Shown one piece after another: positions 26,632-35,817 of a stretch of 64,000 nt of DNA. The notes under the pieces are model-generated. The model ran no database searches and was not told the DNA's origin. It saw only the letters and a list, made by a program, of their open reading frames with translations. This DNA comes from Candidatus Binatia bacterium. Lineage in GTDB: Bacteria > Desulfobacterota > Binatia > HRBIN30. The position numbers were made by a program, and so were the translations under genes. Location of the stretch: NCBI GenBank assembly GCA_937925685.1, contig CALAMI010000007.1:310001-374000 (forward strand). Direction: 5' to 3'. Positions within the stretch are counted from its first letter, which is position 1. Each line of letters starts with the position of its first letter.

Positions 26632-27900
26632 ATGCTCATCCGCGACGCAGTCCATGGCGACGTCGAGCTCGACAAGCTGCAAACGGCGATCCTCGATTTG
26701 CCCGTTTTGCAACGGCTCCGCGGTATCAAGCAGCTCGGCACTGCCTATCTCGTTTACCCAAGTGCAGTGCACACCCGCTTCGACCACTCGCTCGGCACCT
26801 GCGCGGCCGCCCAGCGATTGTTGAGCACGCTGCGAACGCGCCATCCGCAACTCGTCACTCCAAGGCTTGCCAGCCTCATTGGCGTTGCAGCGTTGCTGCA
26901 CGATGTAACGCACGTCCCCTTCGGTCACACCTTCGAAGACGAGCGACGACTCTTCCCACGGCACGACAAGGGCCAACGTTTGGCACTGCTCCTCGAGGGC
27001 CAGCTGGGAGAGGCTCTGCATCGACTCAGCATTGCCGAGCCCATGGAGGAACTCCTCGGGGTACGTGGCCACCGCACGACGCCCCCCTGGGCGCGACAAA
27101 TCGTCTCCAGCACCATCGACGCCGATCTCCTCGACTACCTCCGTCGCGATGCGTACTTCACCGGGCTGGCGCAGCGCTACGACGAGCGCGTCTTCCACTC
27201 GTTCGACATCGTCGACGATCAGCTTGCACTCGCCATTACACGCCACGGCATGCTCCGTCCGGATGCGTTCTCCGAGATCGTGCAGCTCTTGCGCCTGCGG
27301 TATTTTCTCACCGAGCGAGTGTACTACCACCACACCAAAGTTGCCGCCGGAGCCATGATCTCCAAAGCCGTAGAGCTGGCGCAACAACAGGGGCGGCTCG
27401 GAGAAACCGAGCTCCTAGAGCTGCAGGACGCCACCTTGTTCGAGCAGCTGAAGCACATAGGCACCGGCAAAGAAGGGGATGCCAACATCGTTCGTTTGGT
27501 ACAGCGCCTCGAGCGACGAGATCTTTTCAAACGCGGCTACGTGCTTTCGGCCGCCCAACTCTCGCGTGCCGAGCGCTCGACTTTGGTGCGCCGCTATCAT
27601 GAGTCGGCCAAGGAGCGGCGGCAAGCAGAAGAAGCGCTCGCTCGAGAGTTACGGTGCCAGGCGAGCGAGGTCGTCGTCTATTGTCCGGCACTGACCTCGA
27701 TGAAAGAGGCCACCGCGTTCGCGGTCACCCCAGAGGGTTTACGATCGCTCGACCAGTACGACGGTAGCGGAGAGATCGCGGCACTGCAGCGGCGCTACGA
27801 AGAACTATGGCGATTTTATGTCTTCGTGCCCGCCGAACTGCGCACTCCAGCAGCCGAAGTTGCGGCAGCTTACTTTGGCTATCCCAGCGAGCACCGCTAG
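26632..27900 (+). CDS. HD-superfamily phosphohydrolase (dNTPase-like)
   Basis: A 422-residue protein opening with IRDAVHGDVEL and PVLQRLRGIKQLG, both typical of the YwfO/SAMHD1-like HD family. The metal-binding His/Asp set is in HTRFDHSLGT (about residue 45) and LLHDVTHVPFGHTFED (about 90-105), followed by DADLLDYLRRD, the family's later Asp motif. The protein probably hydrolyses nucleotides such as dNTPs in the cytoplasm. ATG 26632 is preceded by GAGGAGC; a TTG three codons earlier is less likely. It is convergent with the HemQ-like gene, with 31 bases between stops. Confidence 0.85.
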   Translation: MLIRDAVHGDVELDKLQTAILDLPVLQRLRGIKQLGTAYLVYPSAVHTRFDHSLGTCAAAQRLLSTLRTRHPQLVTPRLASLIGVAALLHDVTHVPFGHTFEDERRLFPRHDKGQRLALLLEGQLGEALHRLSIAEPMEELLGVRGHRTTPPWARQIVSSTIDADLLDYLRRDAYFTGLAQRYDERVFHSFDIVDDQLALAITRHGMLRPDAFSEIVQLLRLRYFLTERVYYHHTKVAAGAMISKAVELAQQQGRLGETELLELQDATLFEQLKHIGTGKEGDANIVRLVQRLERRDLFKRGYVLSAAQLSRAERSTLVRRYHESAKERRQAEEALARELRCQASEVVVYCPALTSMKEATAFAVTPEGLRSLDQYDGSGEIAALQRRYEELWRFYVFVPAELRTPAAEVAAAYFGYPSEHR

Positions 27901-27931
27901 TTCCACCCGCGACCCCGCCCTGGAACACGCC

Positions 27932-28756
27932 TCACAATAGGTGAAGCACAGTGGCCAGCCGCTCCGGCGCAAAGCGGATTCCCACGTAAAAGGAACCAAA
28001 CAAGCCGTACACGGCGCTCGCCTCGTCGTAACGCAGCTCGTAAACAATATCGCGAATGGCCTTGAGATCGCGAGAGAACAAGGTCACGCCCCACTCCCAA
28101 TCATCGATACCGGTGCACGTGGTGATGAGTTGGGTCACCCGGTCGGCAAATCGGCGTCCCGCCTCGCCATGTTGCAGCATGAGCTTTTTTCGCTCCTCGA
28201 AACTCAAACGATACCAGTTGTCCCGATCGCGCCGCGCTTTGCTCATGGGGTAAAAACACACGATGGGATAATCCTCGGGCAACTTGGGGTGGATACGCGA
28301 GTCGGCATAGATCGCCGTACGCTTACGCAACGCCGCAAAGCGCTGGGCAAATTCGGGGGCAGTTGGGTCGAGTTTCTGCTCTTCAATCAACAAGCGGGCC
28401 CAGTCGAGTTCGTTGGTAATGTACTCGCTCGCCTCGGTGAGCGAGAGAAATTGATAAACCGGCACCAAGCATGCACCGAGACCCGTGCCGGCAATCTGTT
28501 GCCCTAACTGCTGGATGCGCCACAAGTCTGGGTGAATGGCCATCACCCCGAAATCGAACTTCGTCACTCCGGCTTGGGGCACGAACTGCAGATCCGCTTC
28601 ATTCTCGACACGGGCAAGCCATGCCTGGAACTCCTCCACATGAGCCTCGCGGGCTTCCGCGCTTTGGCTGCGCCAGCGTGGCCGATGCAACCGATAAAAC
28701 AAATGCACCACCGGCCAACCTGCCGAGGGCCGCAAACCCTGAAGTGGCTCTGTCAT
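27932..28756 (-). CDS. hemQ: Chlorite dismutase-family protein, HemQ-like coproheme decarboxylase
   Basis: A 274-residue protein of the HemQ branch. CFYPMSKARRDRDNWYRL holds the conserved Tyr region, MLQHGEAGRRFADRV the probable heme-ligand His, and IDDWEWGVTLF plus FGSFYVGIRF the family's C-terminal signature. HemQ oxidatively decarboxylates coproheme to heme b with H2O2. ATG 28756 follows GGGAG at proper spacing; the open frame upstream to 28996 lacks homology-like sequence. No other heme-synthesis genes are beside it, so the function rests on family similarity alone. Clade-level distinction from other chlorite dismutase-like proteins is not possible by eye. Confidence 0.75.
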   Translation of the reverse strand: MTEPLQGLRPSAGWPVVHLFYRLHRPRWRSQSAEAREAHVEEFQAWLARVENEADLQFVPQAGVTKFDFGVMAIHPDLWRIQQLGQQIAGTGLGACLVPVYQFLSLTEASEYITNELDWARLLIEEQKLDPTAPEFAQRFAALRKRTAIYADSRIHPKLPEDYPIVCFYPMSKARRDRDNWYRLSFEERKKLMLQHGEAGRRFADRVTQLITTCTGIDDWEWGVTLFSRDLKAIRDIVYELRYDEASAVYGLFGSFYVGIRFAPERLATVLHLL

Positions 28757-29220
28757 CGCACAGATCTCCCGCCCCTTTTTGCTACCGTAGGCGGCCGAGT
28801 GCCGCAACGTAGGTGGAAACCTCACCGGCCGCGGCGGCGATTGCGCATCTCGCCCCTTGCGCTCCCAGCCACTGACCGTTGGCTGGGGTCGGGGGTTCGA
28901 GCGAACGGGTCTTCCGCCTCGGAGCCATCGAGACGAACAACCTCTCGAAGGCCGCACTTTCGGCGAACGCTGGACCCGGTGTCGGCACCAGTCCACGCCG
29001 CAACTGGATGCGACACCCAGCCTCTTTCCCGACTCTACCGTCCAAGAGTCGCTGCCATTGCCAGGGCAACCTGGCGCGAGTCGGGCGTGCTTTTTTTCCT
29101 GCGGTTGGTGCCCACCCCAGGAGGCTCGGGCCTAATCCCCGCCTAGTCCCGACCTAGGGAACGTTCCGCAACCTCCACCACCAGGCCGACTCGAACACGC
29201 GGCACGATGTTGCGACGGCA
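28757..29220. other. Divergent intergenic region, 464 bp, nothing recognised
   Basis: GC-rich sequence between the HemQ-like and methyltransferase genes. It must include promoters for both. Several short overlapping frames exist in it, none with recognisable domains or a ribosome site. Confidence 0.45.
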
Positions 29221-30531
29221 ATGTTGAGGCCGACTCGCTCTCGGGATAGGTTTGCTCACGCTGTGAGCCACCTGATCACGATCGAGCGTATGGCCTACGG
29301 ACCGCACGGGGTGGCGCACTTGGATGGCCAAGTGGTCTTCGTGCGCGGCGTGGTACCGGGGGAAGTGGTACGAGCGACCATCGACGAGGACCATGGCAAC
29401 TACGCCTATGCGCACGTGGACGAAGTGGTGATTCCCTCGCCGCACAGGCGCGTTCCACCTTGTTCGTACCTGCCGCGATGCGGCGGCTGTCCGTGGCAAC
29501 ACCTGGAATACCAGAAACAACTCCAAGCGAAGCAAGCAAACCTCCGGGACCACCTGGAACGGATTGCCAAACTTCCGGATCCTCCGCTGCTCCCGCCCGT
29601 GCCGTCGCCGCTCGAGTTTGGCTACCGCCAGCGCCTTTCCTTACGAGTGGAGGATCGAGAAATCGGCTATTATGCAGCGGCATCGCACCAGCTCGTAGCC
29701 ATCGAGCGGTGCCTGCTTGGGGTGGAGATTCTCAACGACGCTCTGCACCATGTTCAGGGGCTCGTCAGGAGTCTGACCAGCACGGTGCGCCGCATCGAGC
29801 TCGCCGCCCATCCCACAGAGCCACGGGTGGTCGTGGCCATGCAGGTCGAGGGCACATGGCTAGCTCGAGACCACCGCTTGCTTCTGCGCTGGCTGGAGCA
29901 AACGCCGATGATTCAGGGCGTGGTGCTGCAAAGCAAGCGCTCACGCCGGGTGTACAAGAATCCACAAACTGTCCTTTTCCCTATGACCAACCTGCCTCTT
30001 GCAGTCACCGCCGGGGTATTCGCGCAAGTCAACCCGGAGGCAAATCGCATTCTCGTGGATACGGTACTCCGTTTCCTCGCGCCGCGGTCCCACGAACGCG
30101 TCGTCGACGCCTATGCCGGTGTCGGTAACTTCACCTTCCCCTTGGCCCGAGAAACTGCCGAAGTCCTTGCCATAGAAGCGGATGTGGTGGCAGCAGAAGA
30201 TTTCCGACACAATGCGCGCCGCTTGCGGGCAGAGAACGTGCACCTGCTGCGCGACACCGCCGAGCGTGCCCTCCGCACCCTCGCAGCGCGGGGCGAACGG
30301 ATCGACGCCCTTGTGCTAGATCCACCGCGGAGCGGGGCGCGCGAGAGCCTAAGTGCCATCCTCGCGCTGCGGCCCCAGCGCATTGTCTACGTTTCGTGCA
30401 ACTCTTCCACGCTCGCACGCGACTTGGCCGTGCTTTCCCCTCGCTACCAGCTCGAGCGCGCGCAGGTCATCGACCTTTTTCCGCAAACCTACCACGCTGA
30501 AACCGTGGCACAGCTTATATTGACTTGCTGA
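29221..30531 (+). CDS. RlmD/TrmA-family 23S rRNA (uracil-C5)-methyltransferase
   Basis: A 436-residue SAM-dependent RNA methyltransferase. An N-terminal TRAM-like domain (AYGPHGVAHLDGQVVFVRG) is followed by a Cys cluster CSYLPRCGGCPWQHL for a 4Fe-4S centre. The catalytic domain has VDAYAGVGNFTFPLA (SAM binding), VLDPPRSGARE, and VYVSCNSSTLARD, whose Cys is the nucleophile. It methylates C5 of uridine in rRNA, or tRNA in some family members. The start is uncertain: ATG 29221 has no clear ribosome site, and GTG 29263 directly before SHLITIERMAYG is equally possible. Confidence 0.85.
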   Translation: MLRPTRSRDRFAHAVSHLITIERMAYGPHGVAHLDGQVVFVRGVVPGEVVRATIDEDHGNYAYAHVDEVVIPSPHRRVPPCSYLPRCGGCPWQHLEYQKQLQAKQANLRDHLERIAKLPDPPLLPPVPSPLEFGYRQRLSLRVEDREIGYYAAASHQLVAIERCLLGVEILNDALHHVQGLVRSLTSTVRRIELAAHPTEPRVVVAMQVEGTWLARDHRLLLRWLEQTPMIQGVVLQSKRSRRVYKNPQTVLFPMTNLPLAVTAGVFAQVNPEANRILVDTVLRFLAPRSHERVVDAYAGVGNFTFPLARETAEVLAIEADVVAAEDFRHNARRLRAENVHLLRDTAERALRTLAARGERIDALVLDPPRSGARESLSAILALRPQRIVYVSCNSSTLARDLAVLSPRYQLERAQVIDLFPQTYHAETVAQLILTC

Positions 30532-30554
30532 AAGCCGGCCCTTAAAGGACAATA

Positions 30555-30631
30555 CCCGTGCGTGGAATACCCGATCACCAACGTCCTCACTAGGTTTGGT
30601 TCGCAGTGACCAGACGGATTTCCCGCACGGG
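30555..30631 (+). promoter_or_regulatory. Possible structured 5' leader of the 80-aa gene
   Basis: CCCGTGCG (30555-30562) and CGCACGGG (30624-30631) are perfect 8-bp inverted arms separated by 61 bases. The second arm ends right before the GAGAAAGAGG ribosome site of the small gene at 30641. A long-range stem here could affect translation. No known riboswitch was recognised. Confidence 0.25.
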
Positions 30632-30640
30632 AGAAAGAGG

Positions 30641-30883
30641 ATGAAACAGCACAAGTCGGCAAAACCGAAAGTAACCATCATTCCGGCCAAGGGGGTCTCG
30701 CAAACGCTCAATTATTTGCTGGAAGATCGTGATCAGCTCGATTGGCTCGTGGCCGTCGGTCGGAACAAAAATGGCGACATCCTACTTTACGACACCGGAG
30801 GGGACATTCTCGAAGACCTCGGGACGCTGGAATACTTAAAGCAGCGGATCGTACGGGCTCACTTTGGCGAGGACTATGAATAA
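30641..30883 (+). CDS. Small conserved-looking protein of unknown function
   Basis: An 80-residue protein not recognised. It starts Lys-rich, then has an alternating beta-like strand LDWLVAVGRNKNGDILLYDTG and an acidic C-terminal helix (LEYLKQRIVRAHFGEDYE). ATG 30641 is preceded by GAGAAAGAGG, a good ribosome site, which together with ordinary codon use supports a real gene. No membrane segment, signal or metal motif is visible. It stands between the RNA methyltransferase and gamma-glutamyltransferase genes and is not obviously coupled to either. Confidence 0.6.
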   Translation: MKQHKSAKPKVTIIPAKGVSQTLNYLLEDRDQLDWLVAVGRNKNGDILLYDTGGDILEDLGTLEYLKQRIVRAHFGEDYE

Positions 30884-31082
30884 CGTTCTGAACGCGTACC
30901 TCCCCCAAGGGCAGAAATCGTGCCTTTCGTGCCGCGCTTCCCAGGACGGTGGTGTTGCTCGACGATCGATCGTGGGGACGTAAGCATTCTTGCCAGCACC
31001 AGCCGGCGTTCCAGGAAAGAGGTCATGAGAGCCACCCTGGCCCGAGCTTGAAGGGCTCAGCCTGCCTCCTCGAACATGGCCC

Positions 31083-32777
31083 ATGCGTGTAGTGCTATTT
31101 CGAAGTTTTACCGCCACGCTTTGCTGTGTCGCATTTCTCTGGGCGGCGGACGCCACGGCCGAAATGGCCGTTCGTGGCATGGTGGCAGCGGAGCATCCGC
31201 TGGCGGCCCGTGCCGGCGCAACCATCTTGGAGGAAGGTGGGAATGCCATGGATGCCGCGGTCGCGACCGCGTTCGCCGTCTGTGTGCTCAATCCCTCCTC
31301 CTGCGGCATCGGCGGTGGCGGCTTTCTCCTGTACTACCGCGCACAGGATCGACAGGCGTTTGCCTTAGACTTCCGTGAAACCGCACCCCGAGCGCTGCGG
31401 CCGGAACTGTTTTTCGCTGACGGCCGTTTCGATGCCCGCCGCAGCCAACGAGGTGGCTTGGCCGTAGGCGTGCCCGGAGAGGTTGCGGGATTGGCTTTAG
31501 CACAGGAACGTTTCGGCACCCTCCCGCTCCGTGTCGTCCTCGAGCCCGCGATTCGGCTCGCTCGCAACGGCTTCCCCGTCGGCAGCCACCTAGCCAAAGA
31601 GATTGCCAACAATCAAAGAGAACTGGCTGCGCAGCCTCAACTGGCGCGCTGGTTTTTGCACGAGGACCACCGCCCCCGCAGGGAAGGGGAACTGCTCAAG
31701 CTGCCCGAACTTGCCACCACGCTTTCGACCATTGCTGACGAAGGACCTCATGCTTTCTACCGGGGCCTGATCGCGCGAGAAATCGTGCAGGCAGTCCGGG
31801 AAAAGGGTGGGGTGATGACCGAGGACGACCTCGCCGCCTATGCGCCGAAGTGGCGCAAGCCCCTCGCGGCAAGCTATCGGGGGTTTCGCATCCTGACCAT
31901 GCCCCCACCGAGTTCCGGTGGCGGGGTGCTCTTGGCAGCCCTGAGCATCCTGCGTGCCGACGACCTCACGCGGCTCGGCCATAATTCGCCCACGTACCTG
32001 CACCTCTTGGCCGAGACGATGAAGCACGTCTTTGCCGACCGCGCCCGCTACTACGGGGATCCGGACTTCGTCCGCGTACCCCTTGCCGAGTTGCTCGATC
32101 CGAATTTGACCGCGGCTTTGCGCCGCCGCATCCTTTCCACTCGGACGCTAGCTCCAAACGAATATGGAAGTCACCTGCCGCCGAGCGCATCCCCGGCGGA
32201 AGATGCCGGCACCGCTCATCTTTCCGTGATCGACGCCGAGGGTAACGCCGTCGCCTGCACGACCACGATCAACACAGCCTTCGGGGCCATGGTGGTGGCC
32301 GGGTCCACCGGTATCCTACTCAACAACCAAATCGATGATTTTGCCATTGCACCCAACGCGCCCAATGCGTACGGCCTGGTGGGAAGCGCGGCCAATGCGG
32401 CGGCACCAGGGAAGCGACCGCTGAGTAGCATGGCCCCCACGATCGTTCTCCAGGGTGATCGGGCGGTTGCAGCGCTCGGCGGCTCCGGGGGGCCCATGAT
32501 CATCAGTGGAACGCTGCAGGTGTTGCTCAATGTATTGGTCTTCGATTACGACGCCGTGCAAGCGGTTGCCGCGCCCCGCATTCATCACCAGTGGCAACCC
32601 CCGGTGCTGCTCGTGGAGCCGCAGGTGGATCCGACGACTCGAAACGTGCTTGAACGAGTTGGTCACACCGTGCGAGAAGTGCCAGCCATGGGAGCCATTC
32701 AACTCGTGCGCCGGATCCCCTCCGGGTTCGACGGAGCGGCGGACCCGCGCAAAGGCGGCGGTGCCAGCGGGTGGTGA
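31083..32777 (+). CDS. ggt: Gamma-glutamyltransferase
   Basis: A 564-residue Ntn-hydrolase precursor with a signal peptide (LFRSFTATLCCVAFLWAADATA). The large-subunit part has AAEHPLAARAGATILEEGGN, CGIGGGGFLLYY and DFRETAPRAL (glutamate-binding Arg). Auto-cleavage is expected before the Thr near residue 377 in DAGTAHLSVIDAEGN, which becomes the catalytic N-terminus of the small subunit. GGSGGPMIISGTLQ supplies the oxyanion-hole Gly pair. It cleaves glutathione or other gamma-glutamyl compounds in the periplasm. The stop is separated by only 2 bases from the ATG of the next gene, so they are co-translated. Confidence 0.9.
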   Translation: MRVVLFRSFTATLCCVAFLWAADATAEMAVRGMVAAEHPLAARAGATILEEGGNAMDAAVATAFAVCVLNPSSCGIGGGGFLLYYRAQDRQAFALDFRETAPRALRPELFFADGRFDARRSQRGGLAVGVPGEVAGLALAQERFGTLPLRVVLEPAIRLARNGFPVGSHLAKEIANNQRELAAQPQLARWFLHEDHRPRREGELLKLPELATTLSTIADEGPHAFYRGLIAREIVQAVREKGGVMTEDDLAAYAPKWRKPLAASYRGFRILTMPPPSSGGGVLLAALSILRADDLTRLGHNSPTYLHLLAETMKHVFADRARYYGDPDFVRVPLAELLDPNLTAALRRRILSTRTLAPNEYGSHLPPSASPAEDAGTAHLSVIDAEGNAVACTTTINTAFGAMVVAGSTGILLNNQIDDFAIAPNAPNAYGLVGSAANAAAPGKRPLSSMAPTIVLQGDRAVAALGGSGGPMIISGTLQVLLNVLVFDYDAVQAVAAPRIHHQWQPPVLLVEPQVDPTTRNVLERVGHTVREVPAMGAIQLVRRIPSGFDGAADPRKGGGASGW

Positions 32778-32779
32778 TC

Positions 32780-33781
32780 ATGACGGAAGCCCGCGAAACC
32801 TCGCCCGTGTGGTCGCAGTGGTGGTTCAAGGGCGCCATCAGTGCTGCGGTTTTAGCGTTGCTTTTTTACAAAGTGGACACGCACGAACTAGGCGGCGCCC
32901 TCAAAGAAGTCGATCTGTGGTGGCTCTTGGCCGCACTCTTCACTTATCTCGCAAGCATGGTGGTCAGCTGTCTGCGTTGGACCATGCTGGCCCGCCCGCT
33001 CGGGTTTGATCAACCGTACTCCCATTTTTTCGGCTCGTACTTTACCGGCATGTACATGAATTTGTTCGGTGTCAGCACCGTCGCGGGTGACATTGGGCGG
33101 GCGTTGTTCCTTGCCGGGGGGCCCGGGCGGCGAGCGCTTGCCCTGACCACTGTGATCGCCGACCGAGGTCTCGGTTTCGTGGTTCTCGTGTGGATCGGGG
33201 CGTGCGCGATCATCTTGCAGCCTCAGTACCGGATGCCGTTACCTCTGTACTGGTCGGCTTGGCTCGTTCCGCCGGCGACCCTGCTCGGCTGGCTTTTCGG
33301 ACCGCAACTCGCTGTCCGCGTGCTCCCGCCAGAGAATCGTTGGCGCCGTATGGTGGAGGTCGACTTAGTTCCTTACTGGAATGACGTGCAGCTCCTGCTG
33401 ACCACCAGCGTGGTGGCTGCCGTATTTCACATCTTGCAGATTGTCTCCCAGGTGTTTCTCGGCTTGGGACTGGGGCTCAAGTTACCGTGGTTGTACTATT
33501 TTATTTTCGTCCCGGTGGTAAACATTGCCGGCATGGCCCCCATTACGTTCAGTGGGATCGGAGTCCGCGAAGCCGGCTACATTTTCTTTCTGCACCGGAT
33601 GCGGGTAGACCAACATGCCGCCATGGCCCTCGGGCTTTTGGCAAGCGCCATCGTGCTTGCGTCCGGTTTGGTCGGCGGGCTGGTGTATCTGTTTTGGTCC
33701 GGCCCCCAGCAGCGTGTTCCAGAGGCCACCACAGAAAACGAGCAGTCGGCTCGCGAACGCCGCGAATCGATTGCCCGGTAG
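32780..33781 (+). CDS. Lysylphosphatidylglycerol synthase TM-region (UPF0104-like) protein
   Basis: A 333-residue membrane protein with seven to eight helices. The conserved SCLRWTMLARPLG segment, SYFTGMYMNLFGVSTVAGDIGRAL, TVIADRGLGF and MAPITFSGIGVREAGY match the flippase-like TM domain of MprF/AglD (UPF0104). No aminoacyl-transferase domain is attached, so it is likely a lipid or polyprenyl-sugar handling membrane protein, not a complete lysyl-PG synthase. A GTG three codons upstream of the chosen ATG would overlap the gamma-glutamyltransferase stop. Functional tie to that gene is suggested only by the tight spacing. Confidence 0.75.
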   Translation: MTEARETSPVWSQWWFKGAISAAVLALLFYKVDTHELGGALKEVDLWWLLAALFTYLASMVVSCLRWTMLARPLGFDQPYSHFFGSYFTGMYMNLFGVSTVAGDIGRALFLAGGPGRRALALTTVIADRGLGFVVLVWIGACAIILQPQYRMPLPLYWSAWLVPPATLLGWLFGPQLAVRVLPPENRWRRMVEVDLVPYWNDVQLLLTTSVVAAVFHILQIVSQVFLGLGLGLKLPWLYYFIFVPVVNIAGMAPITFSGIGVREAGYIFFLHRMRVDQHAAMALGLLASAIVLASGLVGGLVYLFWSGPQQRVPEATTENEQSARERRESIAR

Positions 33782-33809
33782 AGAGCTTTCTAAGCGGTGA
33801 GCATCTTTC

Positions 33810-34826
33810 ATGACCCGAGTGGAATCTAAGGACTGGATCCGGTCCCTCCTCGCGGCGCAGTATGTCCCAGGGCAAAGCCAGGGGCACTACGAGAGCTTTT
33901 TCTTTCGTGCCAATCACCCCCAGCGTCCCCTCGCTTTTTGGATCCGTTACACGCTCTTCAGCCCCCGGCGAGAGCCGGAGCGTGCCATCGGCGAATTATG
34001 GGGTATTTGGTTCGATGGCGAGACGGGGCAGCATGTCGCCGTGAAACGAGAGGTCGCGCTGCAAGAATGTGAGTTTTCTCGGGAAACCTTTCGCGTCCGC
34101 ATTGGCGCGGCCGGCTGCCAACCAGGGGAACTCTGGGGAGAGGCGCAAAGCGCTGACGGCCGCTTGACCTGGCAACTGTCGTTTGCCGGCGAACAGCCAC
34201 CGCTTCTGCTGCTTCCCCCTGCCGCCTACCGGGCTCGACTCCCACGGGCCAAGAGCCTCGTTGGGTTGCCACTGGCCCGATTCAACGGGCAGATCGAGGT
34301 GAACGGTACCGCGCACCGCATCGAGGATTGGGTCGGCAGCCAAAACCATAATTGGGGCTCTCGACATACCGACAGCTACGCCTGGGGGCAGGTTGCCGGT
34401 TTCGACAATGCGCCAAATTCCTTTCTAGAGGTCGCCACCGCCCGGCTGAAGATAGGCGGGCTTTGGAGTCCACCCTTTACCCCGTTGGTCTTACGCCATC
34501 TGGGTCGAGAGTACGCGCTCACCAACACCTTGCAGACCATGCGCGCCAGTGGCCGGTGGAACTTTTTCCACTGGCAGTTTGCCACTGGCAATGACGAGGT
34601 GCGCATCCTCGGCACGATCGAAGCACCGGCATCTCTCTTCGTCGCTCTGCGATACTACAACCCTCCAGGCGGCGAGAAGCATTGCCTCAACAGCAAGCTT
34701 GCCCGCTGCGAGTTACAACTCACCCACCGTTCCACGGGCGCCACGGAGGTGCTCCACACCCAGCACCGGGCCGCCTTCGAGATCCTCACCGATCGTCGGG
34801 ATCATGGCCTTAGAGTCCGCGTCTAG
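33810..34826 (+). CDS. CrtC/AttH-like lipocalin-fold protein
   Basis: A 338-residue protein resembling the hydroxyneurosporene synthase (CrtC)/AttH group: GHYESFFFRANHP near the N-terminus, DWVGSQNHNWGSRHTD near residues 170-185 (the NHxWG signature), AYAWGQ-like YAWGQVAGFD, and a second lipocalin-like barrel in the C-terminal half. No signal peptide is obvious. Family members hydrate carotenoids or act on other hydrophobic substrates, but no carotenoid genes are near, so the role is open. It follows the UPF0104-like gene by 28 bases and may belong to the same transcript. Confidence 0.55.
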   Translation: MTRVESKDWIRSLLAAQYVPGQSQGHYESFFFRANHPQRPLAFWIRYTLFSPRREPERAIGELWGIWFDGETGQHVAVKREVALQECEFSRETFRVRIGAAGCQPGELWGEAQSADGRLTWQLSFAGEQPPLLLLPPAAYRARLPRAKSLVGLPLARFNGQIEVNGTAHRIEDWVGSQNHNWGSRHTDSYAWGQVAGFDNAPNSFLEVATARLKIGGLWSPPFTPLVLRHLGREYALTNTLQTMRASGRWNFFHWQFATGNDEVRILGTIEAPASLFVALRYYNPPGGEKHCLNSKLARCELQLTHRSTGATEVLHTQHRAAFEILTDRRDHGLRVRV

Positions 34827-35073
34827 CATCGCTGGTTCTCCTTCTGCGGACCTTTGCTGCGGGCCTATGCAACGGACTCTCCCGCAACCGGGTCGGTGCC
34901 TGATGTAGGCCGTCCTCGTTCTCGCCTTCGTCGAGCCGCACCCCGGTCGGTGCCGACTTCTGGCGCAAAGCAAAGACGATGGTCTCGTCTAGCGTGACTT
35001 CCGGGTCGATCATACCTTCGGCAGCGGGCCTCCCCCCGCCTTCTTTACGCAGGCGAGCGTCCACAGTATAAGC

Positions 35074-35817
35074 ATGCGCATGGCTACGCACCGGCGGCAG
35101 CGCCGCACGCAAGCACAGCGGCGCGCTGAGGCGCGGGAGCGCCTTCTGCAGGCAACCATCGAGTGTCTTTACGAACTCGGGTATCGGCGCGCCAGCACGA
35201 CGGAGATTGCGCGGCGGGCTGGGCTATCGCACGGTGGGCGACTCCATCATTTTCCGACGAAAACCCTATTGGTGGCGACCGCAGTGGAGCACTTGATCCA
35301 TCGCCGTAGAGACGAGCTCGTGCGTGCCATTCAAGCCCTACCCTCGGAAACCGACCCCGTCGAAGCAGCCATCGATGTCATTTGGCAATTGTTTCAAGGT
35401 CCTGAATTCTTCGCTTGGCTCGAGCTGGCAGTGGCCGCCCGGACCGACCCGACACTGCGCAAGGTTGTCCGTGATTTGTCGCGGCGGTTTGCCGACAACA
35501 TCGAAGCCACGTTCTTGCAACTGTTTCCGCCGCGAGAGCAGCCGGAGTCGTTGTACTCGGCAATCCCGGCCTTTGTGGTCGCGTTTTTTCAAGGGCTCGC
35601 GTTGGACAACGAGCTTCTCGGCTACGGTGTACGGACGGAAAATGCGCTGCGGCTCCTAAAAACGATTTCTCGCTCATTGGCTCCGCGCTTTCTCTCCGGA
35701 TTCCAAGAAGGCCCTCCAGCGACATCAACCGCTCCCCAGGCGTCGTTGCTACCGAGCGAGGCAGGCACTGAAACCGCGCGAGCTTCTCACCCTCGGTTCA
35801 AGCGACAACGCCAGTAA
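35074..35817 (+). CDS. TetR/AcrR-family transcriptional regulator
   Basis: A 247-residue regulator. Residues about 15-65 form the TetR helix-turn-helix (ARERLLQATIECLYELGY, ASTTEIARRAGLSHGGRLHHF), starting after an Arg-rich N-terminus. The remaining alpha-helical part is the ligand-binding/dimerisation domain, with a disordered tail after about residue 215. The DNA target and ligand are unknown; the upstream CrtC-like/UPF0104/GGT genes are candidates for regulation, but no palindromic operator was recognised near them. Confidence 0.8.
   Translation: MRMATHRRQRRTQAQRRAEARERLLQATIECLYELGYRRASTTEIARRAGLSHGGRLHHFPTKTLLVATAVEHLIHRRRDELVRAIQALPSETDPVEAAIDVIWQLFQGPEFFAWLELAVAARTDPTLRKVVRDLSRRFADNIEATFLQLFPPREQPESLYSAIPAFVVAFFQGLALDNELLGYGVRTENALRLLKTISRSLAPRFLSGFQEGPPATSTAPQASLLPSEAGTETARASHPRFKRQRQ

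Noticed and set aside
26611-27387. 258-residue frame antisense to the HD hydrolase
   Set aside because: It mirrors the well-supported HD gene and has no motif of its own.
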